Origin: Pseudomonadota bacterium
GTDB lineage: Bacteria; Pseudomonadota; Alphaproteobacteria; Rhizobiales; Beijerinckiaceae
Reading direction: 5' to 3'
Length of the DNA: 7,889 nucleotides
Assembly: GCA_028876585.1 (NCBI GenBank)
Contig: JAGWRL010000069.1
Coordinates: 1 to 7,889 of the forward strand
The notes beneath the pieces are model-generated. The model had not been told where the DNA came from, ran no database searches, and saw only the letters and a list, made by a program, of their open reading frames with translations. Positions 1 to 5,836 of the stretch are shown here, piece by piece. Positions within the stretch are counted from its first letter, which is position 1. Every line of letters starts with the position of its first letter. Position numbers and translations under genes: made by a program.

Positions 1-471
1 CCGAGCCTGTCGCCGTTCAACGCCTGGGTGATGCTGAAATCGCTGGAGACGCTGCCGGTGCGCGTCGCCGCGCAGGCCCGCTCGGCCGAGCGGATCGCGG
101 ACTTTCTGGGCAAGCATCCGCGCATCGCCCGCGTATTCTATCCCGGCCGGCCCGATCATCCGCAATATGAGATCGCGCGCCGGCAGATGTCGGGCGGCGG
201 CACGATGCTCGCGTTCGAGGTTCTCGGCGGCAAGGCGGCCGCCTTCGCTTTCGCCAACGCGCTGTCGATCATCGGCATCTCCAACAATCTCGGCGACGCG
301 AAAAGCCTGATCACCCATCCCGAGACGACGACGCACCAGCGTCTGAAGCCGGAGCAGCGGGCGGCGCTCGGCATCGGGCCGGGGTTGCTGCGGCTGTCGG
401 TCGGGCTGGAGGATGTGGAGGACTTGTGCGAGGATTTGGGACGGGCGTTGGGATTGGGGCTGCCGGCCTAA
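1..471 (+). CDS. metZ: O-succinylhomoserine (or O-acetylhomoserine) sulfhydrylase, C-terminal part
   Basis: PLP-dependent enzyme of the Cys/Met metabolism (cystathionine gamma-synthase-like) family. It would replace the acyl group of an activated homoserine with sulfide to give homocysteine, in the cytoplasm, in methionine synthesis. The frame is open from base 1, so the 5' part, including the PLP-binding lysine, lies outside. About 156 C-terminal residues are present, under half of the usual ~400. Visible family marks are the segment SPFNAWVMLKSLETL at the left edge, the region around SLITHPETTTHQRL, and the C-terminal LLRLSVGLED, whose Arg (codon 391-393) is the conserved substrate-carboxylate contact. 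It ends in TAA at 469-471, 12 bp from the stop of the convergent DUF433 gene. The metZ name rests on overall family resemblance. MetB or MetY-like relatives cannot be fully excluded from the C-terminus alone, and the acyl donor may be O-acetylhomoserine if the nearby MetA makes it. Confidence 0.85.
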   Translation, partial: PSLSPFNAWVMLKSLETLPVRVAAQARSAERIADFLGKHPRIARVFYPGRPDHPQYEIARRQMSGGGTMLAFEVLGGKAAAFAFANALSIIGISNNLGDAKSLITHPETTTHQRLKPEQRAALGIGPGLLRLSVGLEDVEDLCEDLGRALGLGLPA

Positions 472-483
472 GCAACAGCAGAT

Positions 484-708
484 TCATTCCGCCGCCGTGA
501 CCAGCCTGCGCTCGCGATCGGCCGCGTAGGCGAGGGCGGCGTGAATGTCAGCTTCGCTGAGTTCGGGAAAATCGGCAACGATCTCTTGCGGCGTCATCCC
601 GGAAGCGAGCCAGCCCAAAACATCGCTCACCGCGATGCGCATGTGGCGGATGCACGGCCGTCCGCCGCGCTTGCCGGGCTCAAGAGTGATGATGCCACGA
701 TAGTCCAT
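484..708 (-). CDS. DUF433 domain protein, orphan antitoxin-like
   Basis: A 74-residue protein spanning one DUF433 domain. The N-terminal strand region (GIITLEPGKRGGRPCIRHMRI) is followed by a helix-turn-helix-like part with VSDVLGWLASGMTPQEIVADFP and LSEADIHAALAYAADRE, the usual core of this family. DUF433 proteins are commonly antitoxins encoded just upstream of a PIN-like DUF5615 toxin. No toxin follows here: its stop lies 12 bp from the end of the convergent metZ. Nothing toxin-like was seen on its 5' side either. The ATG at 706-708 gives the family-typical N-terminus, although no strong ribosome binding site precedes it. Membership of DUF433 is fairly secure from the GGRPCIRHMRI and MTPQEIVADFPEL patterns. 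A role as antitoxin or DNA-binding regulator is inferred only. Confidence 0.8.
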   Translation of the reverse strand: MDYRGIITLEPGKRGGRPCIRHMRIAVSDVLGWLASGMTPQEIVADFPELSEADIHAALAYAADRERRLVTAAE

Positions 709-964
709 GCCGCAACACTAGCACATACCGGCCGCGAGGGGAGCCGGAATGCCGTCGCCCCGCTTTGGGGCTGCGTGTTCCAGCGGAAGCTTAGGTGGCC
801 CTGCCGAGTCCCTCGAGACACCGTGAAGCGACACACGGCGAATGGCGTTCTCTAGGATGCGGGGTTGCCCAAGGCGTTCTAACTCGAACCTGTTCGCGGC
901 GCGTCCTTCCCTTCCGGCCTAACGCCCCTTATGAGAGCGCCGGTTTCGCCAAACCGAGGATGCC
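709..964. other. Intergenic region between DUF433 gene and argJ
   Basis: This 256 bp stretch lies between two divergently transcribed genes and should hold both promoters. I see no convincing protein-coding frame, tRNA or toxin remnant. Two small inverted repeats are visible: GCCCC (757-761) with GGGGC (767-771), and CCGTG (821-825) with CACGG (834-838). Neither is followed by a T-run, so neither reads as a terminator. A weak Shine-Dalgarno-like GAGGA (956-960) sits only 4 bases before the argJ ATG. No promoter could be assigned with confidence. Confidence 0.5.
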
Positions 965-2212
965 ATGGCCGCGCCCGCCCCGATTTCGCCGCTCGCCCCG
1001 AAAAAATATCCCAAGCTGCCGGTGATCGCCGGCGTGCGCTTCGCCTCCGTCGCCGCCGGCGTGCGCTACGCCGGGCGCACCGATGTGACGATGGCGCTGT
1101 TCGACGCGCCCGCCGCCGTCGCCGGCGTGTTCACCAAAAGCAAATGCCCCTCGGCGCCGGTGGACTGGTGCCGCGACAAGCTGAAGGGAGGGCGCGCGCG
1201 CGCCCTGGTGGTGAACTCGGGCAACGCCAACGCCTTCACCGGGCATCGGGGCTTGAGCGCGGTGGCGGAAGTCGGGGCGGCGGTCGCCAAGGCGACGGGC
1301 GCGTCGGCGGAGCAGGTGTTCATGGCTTCCACCGGCGTGATCGGCGAGCCGCTGGAGGCCGCCCGCATCACCGCGGCGCTCGGAGCGCTGACGGCGCAAG
1401 CCAAGCCCGACGGCCTGATGGAGGCCGCCCGCGCCATCATGACCACCGACACCTACCCCAAGGTGTCCACCCGCACGGTCAAGCTCGGCGAGGCGGAGGT
1501 CCACATCGCCGGCATGGCCAAGGGCGCGGGCATGATCGCGCCCGACATGGCGACGATGCTGTCGTTCGTGTTCACCGACGCGCCCATATCCGCCCCGGTC
1601 TTGCAGGCGATGCTGTCGAAATCGGTGCAGGCGAGCTTCAACGCCATCACCGTCGACAGCGACACCTCGACCTCCGACACGCTGATGTTGTTCGCCACCG
1701 GCGCGGCGAAGGCGCGCGGCGCGCCCGAGATCACCGACGCCGCCGATCCGCGCCTCGGGCCCTTCAAGCGCGCGCTCGACAAGGTGCTGCTCGATCTCGC
1801 CCATCAAGTCGTGCGCGACGGCGAGGGCGCGCGCCATTTCGTCGAGGTGCGGGTCGAGGGCGCGGCGTCGCGCAAGGCGGCCAGGCGCATCGGGTTGTCG
1901 ATCGCCAATTCGCCGTTGGTCAAGACCGCGATCGCCGGCGAGGACGCCAATTGGGGCCGGGTGGTGATGGCGGTCGGCAAGGCCGGCGAAAAGGCCGAAC
2001 GCGACCAGCTCGACATCTATTTCGGGCCGATCCGCGTCGCCCACGCCGGCTTGCGCGATCCCGATTACGACGAGGCGGCGACCTCGGCCTATATGAAGGG
2101 CCAGGACATCGTCATCACCGTCAAGCTCGGCGTCGGCGCCGGCAAGGCGAAGGTGTGGACCTGCGATCTCACCAAGGAATATGTCGCCATCAACGGCGAT
2201 TATCGCTCGTGA
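965..2212 (+). CDS. argJ: Glutamate N-acetyltransferase / amino-acid N-acetyltransferase ArgJ
   Basis: ArgJ (ornithine acetyltransferase) moves the acetyl group from N-acetylornithine to glutamate, recycling acetyl in arginine synthesis. Bifunctional versions also make N-acetylglutamate from acetyl-CoA. The 415-residue length is normal. The precursor cuts itself before a catalytic Thr, here T197 in [14 protein letters not shown] (ACG codon at 1553-1555), giving alpha and beta chains. T123 and G124 in ASTGVIGEP match the oxyanion-hole pair. [10 protein letters not shown] (residues 84-93) and the C-terminal end [13 protein letters not shown] are also family signatures. The ATG at 965 gives a family-like N-terminus and follows GAGGA at 956-960 with a short spacing. 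The stop overlaps the GTG start of mutT, so the two are probably cotranscribed and translationally coupled. Whether it is mono- or bifunctional cannot be read from the sequence. Confidence 0.96.
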   Translation: MAAPAPISPLAPKKYPKLPVIAGVRFASVAAGVRYAGRTDVTMALFDAPAAVAGVFTKSKCPSAPVDWCRDKLKGGRARALVVNSGNANAFTGHRGLSAVAEVGAAVAKATGASAEQVFMASTGVIGEPLEAARITAALGALTAQAKPDGLMEAARAIMTTDTYPKVSTRTVKLGEAEVHIAGMAKGAGMIAPDMATMLSFVFTDAPISAPVLQAMLSKSVQASFNAITVDSDTSTSDTLMLFATGAAKARGAPEITDAADPRLGPFKRALDKVLLDLAHQVVRDGEGARHFVEVRVEGAASRKAARRIGLSIANSPLVKTAIAGEDANWGRVVMAVGKAGEKAERDQLDIYFGPIRVAHAGLRDPDYDEAATSAYMKGQDIVITVKLGVGAGKAKVWTCDLTKEYVAINGDYRS

Positions 2213-2610
2213 GGCTGACCCTCGTCGTCGCGGTGGCGCTGGTCGACGCCGACAACCGCGTGCTGATCGCGCAGCGCCCGGAAGGCAAGCAACTGGCGGG
2301 GCTGTGGGAGTTTCCCGGCGGCAAGATCGAGCCGGGCGAGCGGCCGGAGGAGGCGGCGGTGCGTGAAATGCGCGAGGAGCTGGGCGTCGAGGTCAGGCCG
2401 CCGTGCCTGGCGCCGCTGACCTTCGCCAGCCATGCCTACGACGACTTCCACCTGCTGATGCCGCTCTATGTCTGCCGCAAATGGCAGGGATTCGCGCAGC
2501 CGCGCGAGGGGCAGGCGCTCAAATGGGTGCTGCCCAAGGCGTTGCGCGACTATCCGATGCCGCCCGCCGACGCTCCGCTGATCCCGCATCTGGTCGACCT
2601 GCTGGGCTGA
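2209..2610 (+). CDS. mutT: 8-oxo-dGTP diphosphatase MutT (Nudix hydrolase)
   Basis: Small Nudix hydrolase that would clear 8-oxo-dGTP from the nucleotide pool and prevent A:T to C:G transversions. The protein is 133 residues, typical for MutT. The complete Nudix box runs from G38 to V60 (GKIEPGE, then REMREELGV), with the metal-binding REXXEE residues R52, E53, E56 and E57 intact. The preceding AGLWEFPGG (residues 30-38) is the signature of the MutT subgroup rather than of general Nudix enzymes. The chosen start is GTG at 2209, which overlaps the argJ stop as GTGA. It places the first beta strand ([11 protein letters not shown]) at the N-terminus, and no in-frame ATG occurs before the Nudix box. 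An internal Shine-Dalgarno is lacking, consistent with coupling to argJ. Related substrates cannot be excluded. Confidence 0.93.
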   Translation: MRLTLVVAVALVDADNRVLIAQRPEGKQLAGLWEFPGGKIEPGERPEEAAVREMREELGVEVRPPCLAPLTFASHAYDDFHLLMPLYVCRKWQGFAQPREGQALKWVLPKALRDYPMPPADAPLIPHLVDLLG

Positions 2611-2624
2611 CGCGGGCGGGCGGG
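2604..2624 (+). other. Potential G-quadruplex motif at the mutT stop
   Basis: Four GGG tracts at 2604-2606, 2614-2616, 2618-2620 and 2622-2624 are separated by loops of 7, 1 and 1 bases, meeting the usual G3N1-7 rule. The motif spans the mutT stop codon and lies on the coding strand, so it would also be present in the mRNA. In DNA this GC-rich it could be chance. Confidence 0.35.
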
Positions 2625-2651
2625 CGAGCGCCAGCCATGCTTAAGCAGCGC

Positions 2652-2680
2652 TTGCCGTCTCGCCCGACGTTCTGCTATAG
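2652..2680 (+). promoter_or_regulatory. Probable sigma-70-type promoter of metA
   Basis: TTGCCG (2652-2657) and CTATAG (2675-2680) are separated by exactly 17 bases, close to the alphaproteobacterial housekeeping consensus. Transcription would begin around 2686-2688, only a few bases before the SAM-II aptamer. This placement independently supports the call. Confidence 0.7.
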
Positions 2681-2689
2681 GTCTGAAGT

Positions 2690-2746
2690 TCCGTGGTGAT
2701 TTGGCCGGCCGGCTTGCAGCCACGTTAAAAAAATTGCTAAAGGGCC
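2690..2746 (+). promoter_or_regulatory. SAM-II riboswitch aptamer upstream of metA
   Basis: S-adenosylmethionine-binding RNA pseudoknot of the SAM-II (metA motif) class, found mostly in alphaproteobacteria before methionine genes. Stem P1 is CGTGG (2692-2696) paired with CCACG (2720-2724). The conserved TGATTT (2697-2702) follows the 5' arm, CTTGCAG (2713-2719) precedes the 3' arm, and GTTAAA (2724-2729) then GCTAAAGGG (2736-2744) form the characteristic tail. GGCC in the loop (2703-2706) can pair with GGCC at 2743-2746, consistent with the required pseudoknot. High SAM should lower metA expression. The metA Shine-Dalgarno is about 34 bases beyond the aptamer, so the means of control is not obvious. 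Confidence 0.93.
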
Positions 2747-2780
2747 GCTTTCGCGCGACCTCTGGCGATTTTTGGCAGTC

Positions 2781-2784
2781 AGGA
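2781..2784 (+). promoter_or_regulatory. Ribosome binding site of metA
   Basis: AGGA lies 8 bases before the ATG at 2793. It decides the start in favour of this ATG over the in-frame TTG at 2772, which has no such site and would add seven residues foreign to the family. Confidence 0.7.
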
Positions 2785-2792
2785 TTGCGCTC

Positions 2793-3713
2793 ATGCCGAT
2801 AAAGATCCCCGACACTTTGCCCGCCTATGAGGCGTTGATGGCCGAGGGCGTGCGGGTGATGCCGGAAGCGGCCGCCGTGCGGCAGGACATCCGCCCGATG
2901 CAGATCGGCCTGCTGAACCTGATGCCCAACAAGATCAAGACCGAATTGCAGATCGCGCGCCTGCTCGCCGCCTCGCCGTTGCAGGTCGAGCTGTCGCTGG
3001 TGCGGCTCGGCACCCATCAGCCGAAGAACACGCCGGAAGACCACATGTTGACCTTCTACTCCACCTGGGAGGAGGTCCAATCGCGCAAGTTCGACGGCTT
3101 CATCGTCACCGGCACGCCGCTGGAGACGGTGCCTTACGAGGACGTGCGCTCGTGGCCCGAGGTGCAGCAGATCTTCGAATGGACGCGCTCCAACGTGCAC
3201 GCCTCGATGTTTGTCTGCTGGGGCGCGATGGCGGCGCTGTATCATTTCCATGGCGCGCCCAAGCGTCAGTTGTCGGAGAAGGCGTTCGGCGTCTATCCGC
3301 AAAAAATCCTCGCGCCGACCTCGCCCTATGTCAGCGGCTTCGCCGACAATTTCGCCACTCCGATCTCTCGCTGGGCGCAGATCGAGCCGTCCGACCTCGC
3401 CGGCCGCAAGGGGCTGGAGATTCTCGCGTTCAACCCCGAGCGCGGCGTCAGTCTGGCGGCGACGCCGGCGGCGCGCCGTCTCTATGTGCTCGACCATCTC
3501 GAATATGACGCGACCTCGCTGGCGGACGAATATTTCCGCGACGTGAAGGCGGGCATTCCGATCAAACTGCCGAAGAACTACTTCCCCGGCGACGACCCGC
3601 AGGCGGCGCCGCCGAACACCTGGCGCGCGCACGGCCATCTGTTGCTGTCCAACTGGATCAACGAGATGTATCAGACGACGCCGTTCGAGATCGAGCGGAT
3701 CGGCGCGGACTGA
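2793..3713 (+). CDS. metA: Homoserine O-acyltransferase MetA (Glu111 type, probably acetyl-CoA-using)
   Basis: Catalyses the first committed step of methionine synthesis, acylation of the homoserine hydroxyl from an acyl-CoA. The protein has 306 residues, the normal length, and begins [11 protein letters not shown] like other MetA proteins. The class-I-glutaminase-like active site is intact: Cys142 in [15 protein letters not shown], and His235 and Glu237 in LDHLEYDA. Arg249 in EYFRD, the homoserine carboxylate contact, is also present. Numbering agrees exactly with E. coli MetA. Position 111, in VTGTPLETV, is Glu (GAG at 3123-3125), whereas succinyl-CoA-specific E. coli MetA has Gly there. 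Glu111 is the residue reported to give acetyl-CoA preference in Bacillus cereus MetA, so the product is predicted to be O-acetylhomoserine. The gene has its own promoter and SAM-II riboswitch. It ends 2 bases from the convergent helicase gene. Confidence 0.96.
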   Translation: MPIKIPDTLPAYEALMAEGVRVMPEAAAVRQDIRPMQIGLLNLMPNKIKTELQIARLLAASPLQVELSLVRLGTHQPKNTPEDHMLTFYSTWEEVQSRKFDGFIVTGTPLETVPYEDVRSWPEVQQIFEWTRSNVHASMFVCWGAMAALYHFHGAPKRQLSEKAFGVYPQKILAPTSPYVSGFADNFATPISRWAQIEPSDLAGRKGLEILAFNPERGVSLAATPAARRLYVLDHLEYDATSLADEYFRDVKAGIPIKLPKNYFPGDDPQAAPPNTWRAHGHLLLSNWINEMYQTTPFEIERIGAD

Positions 3714-3715
3714 AC

Positions 3716-5758
3716 TCAGCCCCACATCGCCCGCATCCGCGCCTTGAGGTCGATCCTCGGCCCCTCGCGCGCGGGCGCGACCGGCGCCGTCGCCGCCGGC
3801 GGCCAGACGACGCCCGCGAAAAGTTTTAGCAGCGCGGCCGGCAAGAACCGCGTGCGCGCCGCCAGCACATGCCGGTCGCCGTTGCGAGGTTGGCCGTGCA
3901 CGTGGAAGCGGCGCGGGACGATCAGGTCGAGTTCCTCTTTCGCGCGCGTCATCGCGACATAAAGCAGGCGGCGCTCCTCCTCGATCTCCTGCGTGCTGCC
4001 GGTCGCCAGATCGGAGGGGATGCAGCCGTCGACGCAATACAGCACGAACACGCTCTTCCATTCCATGCCCTTGGCGGAATGGATGGTGGAGAGGATCAGA
4101 TAATCCTCATCGCGCGACGGCGGCCCGGCCTCGTCGGAGGTGGCGTCGGGCGGATCGAGCGTCAGTTCGCTCAAGAAGCGCTCGCGCGAGGGGTAGCTTT
4201 CGGCGATCCGCTCCAGCGCGTCGAGATCGGCGACGCGCGGGGCGACGTCGTCGTAGCTTTCCGCCAGCGTCGCGCGCCGCCAGGCGAGGATTTCGGCGAG
4301 ATCGGCGGGCCAGGGCAGGCCGCGCGCCACCCGTTGCGCCAGCGCCACGAATTCGGCGAAAGCCGCGCGCGCCTTAGCCGGCGCGGGATAGGCGGCGAGC
4401 GTGGCGAACGCGTCCGCCTGCGCCGCCGCGCCCACCATGCGCTCGGCGTGGCTCGGCCCGACCCCCGGCAGCAATTGCATGACGCGGAAACCGGCGACGC
4501 GGTCGCGCGGGTTTTCGACAAAGCGCAGCAGCGCCAGCGCGTCCTTCACATGCGCCGCGTCGAGGAATTTGAGGCCGCCGAATTTGACGAACGGGATGTT
4601 GCGCCGCGTCAGCTCCAGCTCCAGCGCGGCGGAATGGCTGCCCGTGCGGAACAGCACCGCCTGGGATTTGAGCGTCGCGCCCGCCTCGCGGTTTTCCAGC
4701 ACGCGCGCGGCGACATAGCGCGCCTGATCGATTTCCTCGCCGACATGGACGAGGCGCGGCAGGCTGCCGCCCTGCTTCTCCGTCCACAGCGTCTTCGGCA
4801 GCCGCTCGGGGCTCAGCGCGATGACGGCGTTGGAGGCGGCCAGAATCGGGGCGGTCGAGCGATAGTTGCGCTCCAGCGCCACCACGCGCGCCGGCGGATC
4901 GAAGCGGGAAGGAAAATCGAGGATGTTGCGCACCGTGGCGGCGCGGAACGAATAGATCGACTGCGCGTCGTCGCCGACCACGGTGAGCCCTTGCCCGCGC
5001 GGGCGCAGTTTGAGCGCGATCTCCGCCTGAAGCGAATTCGTGTCCTGATATTCGTCGACCAGCAGGTGATCGAAGCGCCCGGCGATCTCGGCCGCCAGCG
5101 CCGGCTCGTCGAGCGCCTGCGCGAGATAGAGCAGCAGATCGTCGTAATCGAGCACGCTTTGCGCCTGTTTCGCCTCGACATAGGCGGAAAACAGCTTCGC
5201 CAGCGCGGCCTCGTGCGCGGCGGCCCAGGGGAAGCGGCGGCCGAGCGTCTCGGCGAGCGTGGCGCGCGCGTTGACGACGCGCGAATAGATCGCCACGCAG
5301 GTCGCTTTGGTTGGAAACCGCTCGCCCGTCTCCGATAAGCCGGCCGCGTGGCGGGTGAGGTTCATCAGATCGGCGCTGTCCTCGCGGTCGTGGATGGTGA
5401 AGTTGGCGTCGAGGCCGATCCGCTCGGCATATTCGCGCAGCAGCCGCGCGCCGATGGCGTGAAAGGTGCCGGCATAGCCCGGCGTCGCGGCGGCGGCGGC
5501 CTCCGGCCCGAGATCGCGGCGCAGCAGCCGCTCGACGCGGTGGTTCAATTCCGCCGCCGCGCGGCGCGAGAAGGTCGCCAGCATGATGCGCTTGGGATCC
5601 GCCCCGCTCAGCACCAGATGCGCGACGCGATGGGCCAGCGTATTGGTCTTGCCCGATCCCGCGCCGGCGATCACCAGCAGCGGCGCATCGGCCCCATGCT
5701 CGACCGCCGCGCGCTGCGCGTCGTTGAGATCGGCGAGGGAGGAGCGATTCGGGCGCAT
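3716..5758 (-). CDS. UvrD/Rep-family ATP-dependent DNA helicase (SF1A)
   Basis: A 680-residue superfamily 1A 3'-5' DNA helicase with all motifs in order. They are the Q motif LNDAQRAAVEH (11-21), Walker A AGAGSGKT (31-38), motif Ia with ATFSRRAAAEL (61-71), Walker B DEYQD (235-239), motif III GDDAQSIYSFRAA (262-274), motif IV ERNYRS (296-301), motif V STIHSAKGMEW (557-567) and motif VI RRLLYVAMTRAK (597-608). The enzyme should therefore be active. It is somewhat shorter than UvrD or PcrA (~720 or more), and the C-terminus after motif VI is short and ends MRAMWG, so the tail seen in PcrA/UvrD appears absent. This suggests a paralogue rather than the main UvrD, and I give no symbol. The ATG at 5758 lies just before the Q motif, but no clear Shine-Dalgarno is seen. 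Its likely role is in repair or replication restart; the exact one is unknown. Confidence 0.94.
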   Translation of the reverse strand: MRPNRSSLADLNDAQRAAVEHGADAPLLVIAGAGSGKTNTLAHRVAHLVLSGADPKRIMLATFSRRAAAELNHRVERLLRRDLGPEAAAAATPGYAGTFHAIGARLLREYAERIGLDANFTIHDREDSADLMNLTRHAAGLSETGERFPTKATCVAIYSRVVNARATLAETLGRRFPWAAAHEAALAKLFSAYVEAKQAQSVLDYDDLLLYLAQALDEPALAAEIAGRFDHLLVDEYQDTNSLQAEIALKLRPRGQGLTVVGDDAQSIYSFRAATVRNILDFPSRFDPPARVVALERNYRSTAPILAASNAVIALSPERLPKTLWTEKQGGSLPRLVHVGEEIDQARYVAARVLENREAGATLKSQAVLFRTGSHSAALELELTRRNIPFVKFGGLKFLDAAHVKDALALLRFVENPRDRVAGFRVMQLLPGVGPSHAERMVGAAAQADAFATLAAYPAPAKARAAFAEFVALAQRVARGLPWPADLAEILAWRRATLAESYDDVAPRVADLDALERIAESYPSRERFLSELTLDPPDATSDEAGPPSRDEDYLILSTIHSAKGMEWKSVFVLYCVDGCIPSDLATGSTQEIEEERRLLYVAMTRAKEELDLIVPRRFHVHGQPRNGDRHVLAARTRFLPAALLKLFAGVVWPPAATAPVAPAREGPRIDLKARMRAMWG

Positions 5759-5836
5759 CGCGCGAGGGAAGCGCGTTTAGGCTTTGTTCGCAAGGGCCGG
5801 GGGCGCGATATTCCGCATCGGCGCCGAGAGTCCCCC

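Noticed and set aside
757..771. Hairpin GCCCC-loop-GGGGC as a terminator
   Set aside because: No T-run follows on either strand and it lies between divergent genes, where no transcript should end.
931..2044. Long open frames on both strands overlapping argJ, including a 371-codon minus-strand frame
   Set aside because: They are rich in Arg, Gly, His and Ala with no recognisable domain, as expected opposite or out of frame with a GC-rich gene. ArgJ accounts for the region.
2751..2773. TCGC/GCGA stem plus five T after the riboswitch as a firm intrinsic terminator
   Set aside because: The stem is only four base pairs with a ten-base loop, too weak to call as a feature. It is mentioned only as a possibility in the leader finding.
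2772..2792. TTG at 2772 as the metA start
   Set aside because: It has no suitable ribosome binding site and adds seven residues not found in MetA. The ATG at 2793 has AGGA at a good distance and gives E. coli-consistent numbering.
2550..4061. A 503-codon minus-strand frame covering the metA leader and metA
   Set aside because: It runs across the promoter, riboswitch and metA, and continues into the helicase in a different frame, with low-complexity Arg-rich composition.
3869..5338. A 489-codon plus-strand frame opposite the helicase
   Set aside because: The helicase on the other strand has every SF1A motif; this frame has Arg/Gln/Gly-rich shadow composition.
5759..5775. CGCGC/GCGCG inverted repeat just upstream of the helicase start as a terminator or operator
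   Set aside because: It has only five base pairs in very GC-rich DNA and lacks a T-run in the direction of the minus-strand genes, so chance is sufficient.
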